Source: Candidatus Saccharicenans sp. (GTDB taxonomy: Bacteria > Acidobacteriota > Aminicenantia > Aminicenantales > Saccharicenantaceae). Taken from it: 54,332 nt of DNA. Both the position numbers and the translations under genes were made by a program. Below, in pieces: positions 34,766 to 43,760 of the stretch. Location of the stretch: the NCBI GenBank assembly GCA_030018265.1, contig JASEFX010000001.1, forward strand, positions 117,532 through 171,863, in the 5' to 3' direction. The notes under the pieces were generated by a model, which was given only the letters and a program-made list of their open reading frames with translations, searched no databases and was not told the origin of the DNA. Each line of letters starts with the position of its first letter. The stretch's first letter is position 1.

Positions 34766-36088
34766 ATGTACCTGAATTTTGTCTGGCATTTCCACCAGCC
34801 GATTTATCATCTTCCGGATTCGAAAGAATATCTGCTGCCGTGGGTGAACTATCACGCCACCCGGAATTACTGGCAGATGCTCAGGCTTGTTGAGGAAGCA
34901 GAGTTTCCCTGTACCATCAACCTGGTGCCGTCACTGCTCGAGCAGATAGTAGATTACGCCGGAGAGCGGGCCTGCGACCCGGTGCTTCAAGCGCTCAGCA
35001 AACCGGCAGAAAAGCTGTCGCCGGAAGAAATCGCCCTTTTGAAACGATTCTTCCCGCTATTTCATTCAGAAGATTCCCCGGCGAGACTCCAGCAACGCAT
35101 TTTAGAATTTCACTTTTCGCCGCTTCTGCAACCTGAAAACAGGAGCAAGGAAGAACTGCTTCAGCTGAGAAGCAGTATTCTTAAGGAGCTCATAAATTAT
35201 TTCAAAAAGCTCAACCGGCAGGGACTCGTTGAGCTGACGGTCACTCCCTTCTACCATCCACTCCTCCCACTTCTTATCGACCTGGCCCAGGCAAGAAATG
35301 AAGCCCCGGAGCTGCCGGAATTCAAACATCCGGGTGATGCCCGCTGGCATCTTGAAGCCGCGCGGCAATTCTTTCAGGAGACTTTTGGATTTGCCCCCGC
35401 CGGGCTCTGGCCATCGGAAGGAGCCATCAGTCAGGCGGCCTGCGAGTTGATGGCCGCTTCCGGATACAGATATACGATGACCGACGAATACATCCTGTGG
35501 AAAAGTCTTGACCATCGACCTTCTCCCGCGCTTCTGTACCGACCTTATGAATCGGGGGGAGTCAGGGTTTTTTTCCGGGATCGTGAGCTTTCCGACCTGA
35601 TCGGCTTTGAGTACCATCGCTGGCCGGCCGAACAGGCTGTGGCTGATTTTCTGCGGAAGCTTGAAAAGAAGTCAGAAGGTGTTCCCGAAGAGGCTCTCTG
35701 TTCGATCATACTCGACGGCGAGAATCCCTGGGGCGCCTACCGCCATAACGGAATTGATTTCCTCCGGCTGCTGTTTGAGAAGATTAAATCTTCAGGACGT
35801 TTTCGACCGATCCTGCCCGGAGAATATCTCAGCTCGCACGCCCGGGCAGAATCGCTGAAAATTATCAACGGAACCTGGATGAGCAGCTTTTTTAAATGGG
35901 TCGGCCATCCGGAGAAGGTGAGAACTTGGAAAAGATTGGCCGAAGCCCGGGCCTCCTGCGGCTTTTCCCGCTACTTAGCGGTGGCCGAAGGCTCAGACTG
36001 GTTCTGGTGGGCGGGAGAAACAGGAGAGAAAGAATTCGACCTGCTGTTTTCGAGTTATCTGGAAAAAGCTTCCACCAGGGAGGGTTAA
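34766..36088 (+). CDS. GH57 family glycoside hydrolase (alpha-amylase/pullulanase-like)
   Basis: Cytoplasmic retaining alpha-glucan hydrolase of 440 residues. GH57 motifs are visible: motif 1 FVWHFHQP at the N-terminus, the nucleophile Glu218 in GLWPSEGAIS, and the acid/base Asp317 in ILDGENPWG. The form resembles the short GH57 group next to amylopullulanases; exact specificity (alpha-1,4 or alpha-1,6) cannot be read. I start at ATG 34766, 1 base after the preceding stop, with AGGAG 7 bases upstream. It ends 1 base before the next GH57 gene, so the two are coupled. No signal peptide, so it acts on intracellular glucan. Confidence 0.92.
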   Translation: MYLNFVWHFHQPIYHLPDSKEYLLPWVNYHATRNYWQMLRLVEEAEFPCTINLVPSLLEQIVDYAGERACDPVLQALSKPAEKLSPEEIALLKRFFPLFHSEDSPARLQQRILEFHFSPLLQPENRSKEELLQLRSSILKELINYFKKLNRQGLVELTVTPFYHPLLPLLIDLAQARNEAPELPEFKHPGDARWHLEAARQFFQETFGFAPAGLWPSEGAISQAACELMAASGYRYTMTDEYILWKSLDHRPSPALLYRPYESGGVRVFFRDRELSDLIGFEYHRWPAEQAVADFLRKLEKKSEGVPEEALCSIILDGENPWGAYRHNGIDFLRLLFEKIKSSGRFRPILPGEYLSSHARAESLKIINGTWMSSFFKWVGHPEKVRTWKRLAEARASCGFSRYLAVAEGSDWFWWAGETGEKEFDLLFSSYLEKASTREG

Positions 36089-36089
36089 A

Positions 36090-38048
36090 ATGTCCAGGTT
36101 GACCTTTCTTTTCGCCGTCCACAATCATCAACCTCTTGGCAACTTCCGTGAAGTTTACCGGATCGCGGTGGAAAAAGCTTACCGACCTTTTCTGGAAACG
36201 GTAATCCGCCATCCGCGTTTCCGCTTTGCGCTGCATTTCTCCGGTTTTCTGTGGGATTATCTGAAGAAAGAAAATCCGGAAACCATCGAGCTGATCAGGA
36301 AGATGGTGCAATCGGGTCAGGTGGAACTTCTCGGCGGTGGATATTACGAACCAGTGTTGAGCCAGATACCGGAAAGAGACCGGCTGGCCCAGCTTGTGCT
36401 GATGGACGATTTCCTGCGGGAAAATTTCGGGGTGAAGCCGGAAGGACTCTGGCTGACCGAAAGGGTCTGGGAACCTCACCTGGCCGGCCTTCTGCGAAGG
36501 GCAGGTTACAGCTATACCCTCCTGGATGAAGAACATTTTCATTATGCCGGGGTAAGAAACATCCACGGTTATTACGTAACAGAAGACGAAGGGCTGACCT
36601 TCAATGTTTTTCCCATCGACAAGACCCTGCGCTATTACATACCCTTCAGGTCGATTGAGGAACTTAAAGCCTACTTTGATAAAATCCAGTCAGCAGGACA
36701 GGATACTGCCATCATCGGGGATGACGGGGAAAAATTCGGTCTGTGGCCCGGCACTTTCGACTGGGTCTATCAGGAAGGCTGGTTAAAAAGATTTCTCGAA
36801 TTCCTCGAAATCTATCCACTTGAGATGATCACTTTCAGTGAGTATCTGAAAACGAGAAAAGCCCTCGGAAGGGTTTATCTGCCTCCGGCCTCGTACGAGG
36901 AAATGATGGAATGGGTTCTGCCGCCGGAAGAACAGAAGAGGTTCATAGAACTCAAGCGAACTCTCCCGCCCGAAGCCAGGCGTTTTCTCCGCGGCGGACT
37001 ATACCGCGAGTTCTCGCTTAAATACTCCGAAAGCCACCACCTGCGCTGCCGTCAGCTGCAGGTATCAGCCGAAGTCAGCCAGACCGAAAGTCAGGAGGCG
37101 CGCCTTGACCTTTACCAGGCGCAGTGCAACGACGCTTACTGGCATGGAGTCTTCGGCGGACTGTACCTGCCGCATCTGAGAAGAGCTGTCTATGAAAAGC
37201 TGATTTCTGCCCAGCTGAAAATTCCTTTTCTCAGCGGCTGGGAAGCTTTTGATTTTGACCTTGACGGCGAGGACGAATATCACCTGAAGACACCTTCATT
37301 CTTTGTCTGGGTGAAACCTTCAGCCGGGGGCGGCATAACCGAAATTGATGACCGAATTCAGGGAATAAATCTAACCGACGTTCTGACCAGACGCCAGGAA
37401 TTCTACCATCTCTATTCGGTGACCGGTGAAGGGGGTTCTGGCGGAAAGTCGATTCACGAACTCACCAGGCAACTACCGCACGAAGCTCAGAAATGGCTGA
37501 AATTCGACCGTTACCGGCGTCTTTCGTTCATAGAAAGGATTCTCCCTTCAGACCTCACTCCGGAAAAGTACGAAGAAATCTATCACCTGGAAACAGGCGA
37601 TTTTATAGAAAAGCAGTTTACAGCCAGTCTGGAAGATGATACCCTTACTCTTCAACGCCGGGCAGCGGTGGAACTTCCGTCAGGAAGCCGGGATATCAGG
37701 CTGGTCAAGAGGCTGAGGCCGGGACAGCGGGCCCTGCTCTTCGTTTATGAAATAGAAAACCTGTCGGAAGCTGCGGCCGAATTCATCTTAGCTTCCGAAT
37801 GGAATCTGGGGCTTTTTGAAAACGAGATTAAACTTGACTCCGACCGGGTGGAACTTTTCAGCGGGCAGACATCCCTGCAGGCGCCTGATTGCAGCCGGAT
37901 TCTGGCGTTTCCGGTAAAGACAGTCTCTCAGTCGGAAAAGGATTTTGAAATCATCACCCAGGGGATGAGTATCCACTTCCTCTGGAGAATTGAACTCGCG
38001 CCGGGTGAGAAAGAAATAATTTTTCTCACGTTGCAGAAACGATACTGA
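36090..38048 (+). CDS. GH57 4-alpha-glucanotransferase / alpha-amylase
   Basis: Cytoplasmic enzyme of 652 residues matching the Thermococcus-type GH57 4-alpha-glucanotransferase, which transfers maltooligosaccharide units. Motifs: AVHNHQPLGNF, ELLGGGYYEP, nucleophile Glu124 in LWLTERVW and acid/base Asp in GDDGEKFG (about residue 211), followed by the family C-terminal beta-sandwich domains (DUF1925/DUF1926 type) to residue 650. GGGAGGG lies 5 bases before the ATG. It is coupled to the short GH57 gene upstream; a new promoter follows downstream before the third GH57 gene. Confidence 0.93.
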   Translation: MSRLTFLFAVHNHQPLGNFREVYRIAVEKAYRPFLETVIRHPRFRFALHFSGFLWDYLKKENPETIELIRKMVQSGQVELLGGGYYEPVLSQIPERDRLAQLVLMDDFLRENFGVKPEGLWLTERVWEPHLAGLLRRAGYSYTLLDEEHFHYAGVRNIHGYYVTEDEGLTFNVFPIDKTLRYYIPFRSIEELKAYFDKIQSAGQDTAIIGDDGEKFGLWPGTFDWVYQEGWLKRFLEFLEIYPLEMITFSEYLKTRKALGRVYLPPASYEEMMEWVLPPEEQKRFIELKRTLPPEARRFLRGGLYREFSLKYSESHHLRCRQLQVSAEVSQTESQEARLDLYQAQCNDAYWHGVFGGLYLPHLRRAVYEKLISAQLKIPFLSGWEAFDFDLDGEDEYHLKTPSFFVWVKPSAGGGITEIDDRIQGINLTDVLTRRQEFYHLYSVTGEGGSGGKSIHELTRQLPHEAQKWLKFDRYRRLSFIERILPSDLTPEKYEEIYHLETGDFIEKQFTASLEDDTLTLQRRAAVELPSGSRDIRLVKRLRPGQRALLFVYEIENLSEAAAEFILASEWNLGLFENEIKLDSDRVELFSGQTSLQAPDCSRILAFPVKTVSQSEKDFEIITQGMSIHFLWRIELAPGEKEIIFLTLQKRY

Positions 38049-38094
38049 ACGACGGTGTGAGCCGGGAAAGTCTTTTATAAAACCGGGCCTGTGT

Positions 38095-38100
38095 TATAAT
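38095..38100 (+). promoter_or_regulatory. Predicted -10 element before the GH57 branching-enzyme gene
   Basis: A perfect TATAAT on the plus strand, 35 bases before the ATG of the third GH57 gene, in an 87 bp gap. No convincing -35 is seen. A short TTTTATAAAA palindrome lies at 38073-38082, about where a -35 would be. Confidence 0.4.
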
Positions 38101-38135
38101 TAAAATAAAATTTCCGAAAAAAGGATTAAACCTTA

Positions 38136-39821
38136 ATGAAGGGACAGACAGAGAAGGGGAAAAAGTTTTTTTGTCTGGTGCTGCACAGCCATATACCTTA
38201 CGTTCTGAACCACGGCACCTGGCCGCACGGAACAGACTGGCTGTACGAAGCAGCGGCCGAAACCTATCTGCCCCTTCTGGATGTTCTTTTTCGACTGGAA
38301 AAAGAAGGGTTGAAATCGGGTCTGACCGTAAGCTTCACTCCGGTTCTGGTTGAACAGCTGAAAAGCCAGAAATTCATCCGCGGGTTTGTCGATTACCTGA
38401 CGATGAAGCTCGAAGCGGCTGTTAACGATTATCTCTATTTTCAAAAGTCCGGCGAAAAAGAGTTAATACCGCTGGCTGTGTTCTGGAGAAAATGGTACGA
38501 GAAAATTTTCCGGCTTTTTGTCGACGATTTCGGTTCCGACCTGATAGCCGCTTTTTCCCGCCTGCAGCAGAGCGGTCAGATAGAAATCATAACCTCAGCC
38601 GCCACCCACGGCTATCTGGCGCTTCTCTCCCGTGACGAGAGCGTTTTTCATCAGGTGGCGCAGGGCAAGTTTGTCTACAGAAAATACTTCGGACGGCAGC
38701 CTGCCGGCTTCTGGCTTCCGGAATGCGCTTACCGTCCGGGATATGCCTGGAAACCTCCACTGGGAGAGGCTGAACCCTACCCGCGCCCCGGAGTTGACGA
38801 AATACTCGGCCAGCATGGCCTGAGTTACTTCTTCGTTGACGCTCATCTGCTGAAAGGGGGAGAAGCCCTCGGGGTTTATTTAGAGAAATTTCCGGCGTTG
38901 CGGCATCTCTGGGAAAGATACCGGGAAAAATTCCAGGCACGGCCGGTAAGGCCACAGGATCCCTACCAGCCTTATCTGGCTTATCCTTCCCACCTGAGTT
39001 TTTTAGCCCGCGATGAGGTCTCCGGCAAACAGGTCTGGAGCCGGCATCAGGGTTATCCCGGCGACGGATATTATCTTGAATTTCATAAAAAACACTTTCC
39101 GGGTGGACTCCGTTACTGGCGCCTGACTTCGAGTTCGTCTGACTTAGCCGACAAACTTCCCTACAATTACGACCGGGCGATCGAAAGGACCGAAACCCAT
39201 TCCGACCATTTTGTCTGGCTGCTGAACGAAACGCTGAAAGACCATCAGCAGGGAGTGATCCCGGCTCTCTACGACACGGAGCTTTTCGGACACTGGTGGT
39301 TTGAAGGTCCGGAATGGTTTTACCGGCTGGTTAAAAAACTCCACCAGAATTACTCGGCGGTAAAGCCGGCCACCGTTTCCGCCTGTCTTCAGGAAATCCC
39401 TGCCAGCGTGATCGTCTCTCTGCCGGAAGGTTCATGGGGAGAAGGAGGCTATCACTGGATCTGGCTGAACGAAGACACCTCCTGGATCTGGTCGAGAATA
39501 TATGAAATAGAGAAAATATCTCTGCGCTGGCTGCAGAATCCTTCTTCGCTGAAGAAGATACATCCGCGTCTGCTCAAGCTGCTGTTTCAGGAAAAATTCC
39601 TTCTGGAAAGTTCCGACTGGCCGTTCCTGATTTCCACCATGACCGCCAGAGACTATGCCGAAGCCAGAGCCAGCCTGCACTATGAAAGAGCCAGAAAAAT
39701 AGCCCTGTTGATCGAAAAAAATACCGAGCTGACGGCTGAAGAATTCTTTTTTATTGATAAAATAGAAGAAGAAGATTCGGTCTTTAAGGAGATCGTGCTG
39801 CCCGATGGAAACATTCTATAA
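38136..39821 (+). CDS. GH57 1,4-alpha-glucan branching enzyme
   Basis: Introduces alpha-1,6 branches into glycogen. The 561-residue protein follows the GH57 branching-enzyme pattern (TK1436/Thermotoga AmyC type, with a DUF1957 C-terminal domain): motif 1 LHSHIPYV, nucleophile Glu196 in FWLPECAYRPG, acid/base Asp380 in LYDTELFGHWWFEGPEW with its characteristic Trp-rich loop. It is cytoplasmic. The end overlaps the ADP-glucose pyrophosphorylase gene by 17 bp, tying branching to precursor supply. No GH13-type GlgB is present in the window. A weak AAAGGA ribosome site lies about 10 bases upstream. Confidence 0.92.
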   Translation: MKGQTEKGKKFFCLVLHSHIPYVLNHGTWPHGTDWLYEAAAETYLPLLDVLFRLEKEGLKSGLTVSFTPVLVEQLKSQKFIRGFVDYLTMKLEAAVNDYLYFQKSGEKELIPLAVFWRKWYEKIFRLFVDDFGSDLIAAFSRLQQSGQIEIITSAATHGYLALLSRDESVFHQVAQGKFVYRKYFGRQPAGFWLPECAYRPGYAWKPPLGEAEPYPRPGVDEILGQHGLSYFFVDAHLLKGGEALGVYLEKFPALRHLWERYREKFQARPVRPQDPYQPYLAYPSHLSFLARDEVSGKQVWSRHQGYPGDGYYLEFHKKHFPGGLRYWRLTSSSSDLADKLPYNYDRAIERTETHSDHFVWLLNETLKDHQQGVIPALYDTELFGHWWFEGPEWFYRLVKKLHQNYSAVKPATVSACLQEIPASVIVSLPEGSWGEGGYHWIWLNEDTSWIWSRIYEIEKISLRWLQNPSSLKKIHPRLLKLLFQEKFLLESSDWPFLISTMTARDYAEARASLHYERARKIALLIEKNTELTAEEFFFIDKIEEEDSVFKEIVLPDGNIL

Positions 39822-40989
39822 AAAAGTTCTGGTGATGATTCTCTGCGGCGGAAAAGGGGAGAGACTTTATCCGCTGACCAGAGACCGGGCGAAACCTTCT
39901 GTTCCTTTTGCCGGCACCTACCGGATAATAGACTTCAGCCTGTCCAATTCGCTGAACTCAGGCTTTCGAAAAATTGCCCTGCTGACGCAGTACAAATCGC
40001 TCTCACTCGAGCGCCATATTCTCAAAGGCTGGAGTATCTTTCATCCTGAGAGCAACGAATACATCATATCGCTTCCGGCGCAGGGGAGGGTGAGCGAGCA
40101 CTGGTACGAGGGAACGGCTGACGCCGTTTTTCAGAATATATACACCATTCAGCAGGAGAACCCGGACGTTATTCTCGTTCTTTCGGGAGACCATGTTTAC
40201 CGTGCAGATTACCGCAAAGTCTTAAAATTCTTTCTGGATAAACAGGCTGAGGCGGTGGTGATGACCCACACCTGGCCGGTGGCCGAAGCCGGCCGTTTTG
40301 GCGTCCTGGGCATCGACAGGGATCACCGTATCATAAATTTTGCCGAAAAACCTAAGAAACCATTTCCGCTGCCCTGGTCTCCAGACCTGGCTCTGATCTC
40401 CATGGGCGTTTATCTTTTCTCGACGCCTGTTCTGGTAAAAGCGCTGATCAGGGACGCGCGCAACCCGAAATCAAGCCATGATTTCGGCAAGGACGTCATC
40501 CCGGAAATGATAAAGGAAAATCGTGTTTATGCCTACATATACGAAGATTACTGGCAGGACATCGGGACGATAGACGCCTACTGGCAGGCGAATATGGACT
40601 TCCTGAAGGAGTCTCCGCCGTTCAGGCTCAACGACCCGGACTGGCCGATCAGAACCTACAAACCGCAGTACCCGCCGTCCTTCCTGGGCAACGCTAACAT
40701 AAAAAATTCGATCATCGGAGACGGCTGTCAGCTGCTGGGCGGAAGCATCCAGAATTCAATCCTGTCTTACGGCGTGACCATAGAACCGGGCGCTTCGGTC
40801 GAAGAGTCGATCGTATTCGAGGGAACGCTCATCAGAAAAGGCGCCAAGGTAAGAAGAGCCATAATAGATAAAAACGTCATCATACCGGAAAAATTCACCA
40901 TAGGTTATGACCGCTCTCTGGATGAAAATCATTTCAAGATCAGCGCGGGAGGAATCGTCACGGTGCCCAAGGGCTGGAGGCTGGAATGA
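39805..40989 (+). CDS. glgC: Glucose-1-phosphate adenylyltransferase
   Basis: Makes ADP-glucose, the activated donor for glycogen synthesis, from glucose-1-phosphate and ATP. The 394-residue protein shows the nucleotidyltransferase loop LCGGKGERLYPLTRDRAKPSVPF, IIDFSLSNSLNSG, WYEGTADAVFQN, LSGDHVY and a C-terminal left-handed beta-helix with hexapeptide-like repeats (IIGDGCQLLGGSI). It overlaps the branching-enzyme gene by 17 bp and the histidine kinase gene by 4 bp. AAGGAGA lies 12 bases before the ATG. Confidence 0.95.
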   Translation: METFYKKVLVMILCGGKGERLYPLTRDRAKPSVPFAGTYRIIDFSLSNSLNSGFRKIALLTQYKSLSLERHILKGWSIFHPESNEYIISLPAQGRVSEHWYEGTADAVFQNIYTIQQENPDVILVLSGDHVYRADYRKVLKFFLDKQAEAVVMTHTWPVAEAGRFGVLGIDRDHRIINFAEKPKKPFPLPWSPDLALISMGVYLFSTPVLVKALIRDARNPKSSHDFGKDVIPEMIKENRVYAYIYEDYWQDIGTIDAYWQANMDFLKESPPFRLNDPDWPIRTYKPQYPPSFLGNANIKNSIIGDGCQLLGGSIQNSILSYGVTIEPGASVEESIVFEGTLIRKGAKVRRAIIDKNVIIPEKFTIGYDRSLDENHFKISAGGIVTVPKGWRLE

Positions 40990-42332
40990 TTCAATCCTAC
41001 CGGTTGCAGCCGGCAAGTTTTTACCAGGAAACTCCAAAGGAACTGGTGATTCTTTCCATCATCGCCCAGAGCTTTTTCCAGCCGTTTTCGCTGGAAGATA
41101 ATCTTCTGGTTATCCTGACAGCTCTGACCTCGGGCGCCGGCATCGGCTTCAACCGGGCGATGCTTTTCCTGAGCGAGGGAGAAAAACTCAAAGCCACCAT
41201 GTGGCTCGGACCGAGGTCGCCGGAAGAAGCAGAAGCCATCTGGGCGATGCTCAGTTCGCCCGGCATCGGCTATGCGGAAATAGTCGAACACAACCAGGAA
41301 CTTATCAACAGATTCATGCCGGAACTTCAGCCGAGACTCAGGACTCTTGAGTATAACCTGGACGAAGAAGACCTGAAACTTCCAGCCTTAGCCGCCAGAA
41401 ACAGGGAAATTGTTCATGTGAAAGAAGCCAGCTCCGAACCGCTGGTCGACGCCAGATTCCTTGATTTTCTCCAGGTGGATGAATTTTTATGTTTGCCTCT
41501 TATCGCCAGAAACGAAATCATGGGCGAGATAGTGGTGGATAACGCGATTACCAGGGCGCCGATTACCTCCAGAGACATAGAACTGGCCAGTCTCTGTTCG
41601 CTCCTCGCCGGCAATTACATCCATACCACCAGGCTGTACAAGAAGGTCCTCGAAATGGAAAAACTGGCGGCTCTCGGTGAGATGGCCGCCTTCATCTCCC
41701 ATCAGCTGAGAAATCCCATCGTGGCTATCGGCGGCTTTACCAGACAGCTGATCAACCAGCCCTGCGATCGCGAAAAATGTCAGCGCAACCTGAAGATTAT
41801 CCAGGATGAGATCAAGCATCTTGAAGACATCATCTACCGGATGAGTCATTTTCTGAGAATCAAGGTGAAAGAACTTGTGCCGATCGATTATCGGCCGATT
41901 CTCCTGTCAATAAAGGAAAGGCCGGACATCAGGACAAAGGCAGTCAACAAGGAAATCGTCGTCAGCCTGCCGGAAAACAATTCGCTCATTCTCTGCGACC
42001 CGGTATATTTTGAAGAAGCCATCATCAACCTGGTGGACAACGCTCTGGATGTCACTCCTCCCGGAGGTCGCGTTTACATCCGGGCGAGTCAGCGCAACAA
42101 AAAGTGGGTGACCATCGTGATCAAAGATCAGGGGCCCGGACTCGATGAGAAGAGTCAGGAAAAAATGTTCAGCCCGTTTTTTTCCACCAAGGAGAGCGGA
42201 CTCGGGCTCGGTCTTCTGTTCGTCAGGCGGGTAATGGAAAACTGCGGCGGCAAGATAGAAGTCCGGAGCAAGCCGGGGCGGGGGACGATGTTCCGGCTTT
42301 ATTTTCAGGCAAGAGAAAGGGGGCCATCATGA
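40986..42332 (+). CDS. Cytoplasmic GAF-domain sensor histidine kinase
   Basis: Soluble sensor kinase of 448 residues with no membrane segment. Residues about 20-210 form a GAF-like sensor domain; the H-box AFISHQLRNP has the phospho-acceptor His239; the HATPase domain has the N-box NLVDNALD, the G1 box DQGPGL, SPFFSTKESG and the G2 box GLGLGL. Its ATG overlaps the glgC stop (ATGA) with GGAGG 6 bases upstream, and its own stop overlaps the response regulator start in the same way. It is therefore translated with the glycogen genes and may sense a cytoplasmic metabolite or energy signal. That role is inference. Confidence 0.92.
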   Translation: MIQSYRLQPASFYQETPKELVILSIIAQSFFQPFSLEDNLLVILTALTSGAGIGFNRAMLFLSEGEKLKATMWLGPRSPEEAEAIWAMLSSPGIGYAEIVEHNQELINRFMPELQPRLRTLEYNLDEEDLKLPALAARNREIVHVKEASSEPLVDARFLDFLQVDEFLCLPLIARNEIMGEIVVDNAITRAPITSRDIELASLCSLLAGNYIHTTRLYKKVLEMEKLAALGEMAAFISHQLRNPIVAIGGFTRQLINQPCDREKCQRNLKIIQDEIKHLEDIIYRMSHFLRIKVKELVPIDYRPILLSIKERPDIRTKAVNKEIVVSLPENNSLILCDPVYFEEAIINLVDNALDVTPPGGRVYIRASQRNKKWVTIVIKDQGPGLDEKSQEKMFSPFFSTKESGLGLGLLFVRRVMENCGGKIEVRSKPGRGTMFRLYFQARERGPS

Positions 42333-42682
42333 AAAGAATACTTCTGGTTGAAGACGACAGAAATCTGAGCCTTCTTTACCAGGAGGAACTCAGCCGCGAA
42401 GGTTATGAGGTGAGCACCGCCTTCGACACGGATTCGGCGCTGGAGTTGATGCGAACTAAAAGTTTTGACCTGATCATCACAGACATCAGGATGCCCGGAA
42501 AAGACGGGATAGAACTTATTTCCAGCATCATGGGCATGCGCAAGGATATCCCGATTATCATCAACACCGCCTACCAGAGCTACAAAGGAGACTTCATGAC
42601 CTGGGCGGCTGACGCCTATCTGATCAAATCTTCATCGCTCGACGAGCTTAAGGCAAAAATTAAAGAACTTCTTGGAGAATAG
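42329..42682 (+). CDS. Single-domain response regulator
   Basis: Receiver-only protein of 117 residues: acidic pocket Asp9/Asp10, phospho-acceptor Asp52 in IITDIRMPG, switch Thr80 in INTAYQ and Lys100 in YLIKSS. There is no DNA-binding or enzymatic output domain, so it must act through protein contact, as CheY or Spo0F do, or pass the phosphate on. It is coupled by a 4 bp overlap to the kinase. A partner could be one of the neighbouring glucan enzymes. Confidence 0.94.
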   Translation: MKRILLVEDDRNLSLLYQEELSREGYEVSTAFDTDSALELMRTKSFDLIITDIRMPGKDGIELISSIMGMRKDIPIIINTAYQSYKGDFMTWAADAYLIKSSSLDELKAKIKELLGE

Positions 42683-42716
42683 TCAGGATCAAAACCATGA
42701 TGAGAGGTGAAGCTCG

Positions 42717-43760
42717 ATGCCGGAACTGAGAAAAGACATACTTACCGGACGATGGGTGATCATTGCCACAGAAAGGAGCAAAAGGCCGGACGATTTTCGC
42801 CCGGCTGAAGTTCAGGAACCGAGAAAGGAAAGTCTGGTTTTCTGTCCGTTCTGTCCGGGAAACGAATCGAAAACTCCGCCCGAGGTGTTTGCCATCAGGG
42901 AAGACCATTCGCTTCCCGACCAGCCGGGCTGGAAGGTGCGGGTGGTGCCGAACAAATTTCCGGCTCTACAGCCCGGACCGCCGCCGCCAAAAAGGGTGAA
43001 GGGGGCATACCAGTGGATGGATGGCGTCGGGGTGCACGAAGTGATAATCGAAACTCCCGACCATAACCAGGAACTGGCCGGTCTGCCGCCTGACCATCTG
43101 GCAAACATAATCAGGGTTTTCAGGGATAGAATCATCGACATCGAAGAAACCTACCATCATCAGTATGTTCAGGTGTTCAAGAATAAGGGGAAAGAAGCCG
43201 GAGCCTCGCTGGCCCATCCGCATTCACAGCTGATCGCCACGCCGATCGTTCCGAAAAGGATCAAGGAAGAAATCTACGGGGCAGAAAGGCTCTATCGCAA
43301 CCAGTTTAAAGAATGCGTATTCTGCCGGGTGCTGGAAGAGGAGCAGGCCAGCGGAGAGCGCCTTATCTACAGGAACGACGGGTTTGCCGTGCTGGCTCCT
43401 TACGCTTCGCGTTTTCCTTTTGAAATGGCGATTTTCCCGCTCAGGCACTCAGCCTTTTTCCGCGGAATAAAAGACGAAGAATCATTCCTTCTGGCGGACG
43501 CGCTGAAAGAAGCCCTCGGCCGGCTGAAGCTTCAGCTGTCGGACCCGGCCTACAACCTGGTTTTCCACCAGGCGCCAAACCCGCAGGTTTCAGAAAAAGC
43601 CTGGCCGGGAATCGACGCCTATTACCACTGGCATATAGAAGTTATGCCGATTCTGACCAAGGTGGCCGGGTTTGAGCTCGGAACCGGCTTTTACATCAAC
43701 CCGGTCCCCCCGGAAGTGGCGGCCGAATACCTCAGGAAGAACGAAAAACCGGCCAGCTGA
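42717..43760 (+). CDS. galT: Galactose-1-phosphate uridylyltransferase
   Basis: HIT-superfamily transferase of 347 residues exchanging UMP between UDP-glucose and galactose-1-phosphate. It has zinc-type cysteines CPFC (Cys43, Cys46), the catalytic HPH triplet (His167-Pro-His169) in LAHPHSQLIATPIVP, and the C-terminal HWHIEVMP. GAGGTGA lies 6 bases before the ATG. In this operon it could also feed glucose-1-phosphate into GlgC. Members of this group in some anaerobes may use other hexose-1-phosphates or ADP, so the exact donor is open. The last 29 bp overlap the 3' end of glgA on the other strand. Confidence 0.92.
   Translation: MPELRKDILTGRWVIIATERSKRPDDFRPAEVQEPRKESLVFCPFCPGNESKTPPEVFAIREDHSLPDQPGWKVRVVPNKFPALQPGPPPPKRVKGAYQWMDGVGVHEVIIETPDHNQELAGLPPDHLANIIRVFRDRIIDIEETYHHQYVQVFKNKGKEAGASLAHPHSQLIATPIVPKRIKEEIYGAERLYRNQFKECVFCRVLEEEQASGERLIYRNDGFAVLAPYASRFPFEMAIFPLRHSAFFRGIKDEESFLLADALKEALGRLKLQLSDPAYNLVFHQAPNPQVSEKAWPGIDAYYHWHIEVMPILTKVAGFELGTGFYINPVPPEVAAEYLRKNEKPAS

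Noticed and set aside
35892-36566. Minus-strand open frame of 224 codons
   Set aside because: Antisense to the junction of two GH57 genes with clear catalytic motifs.
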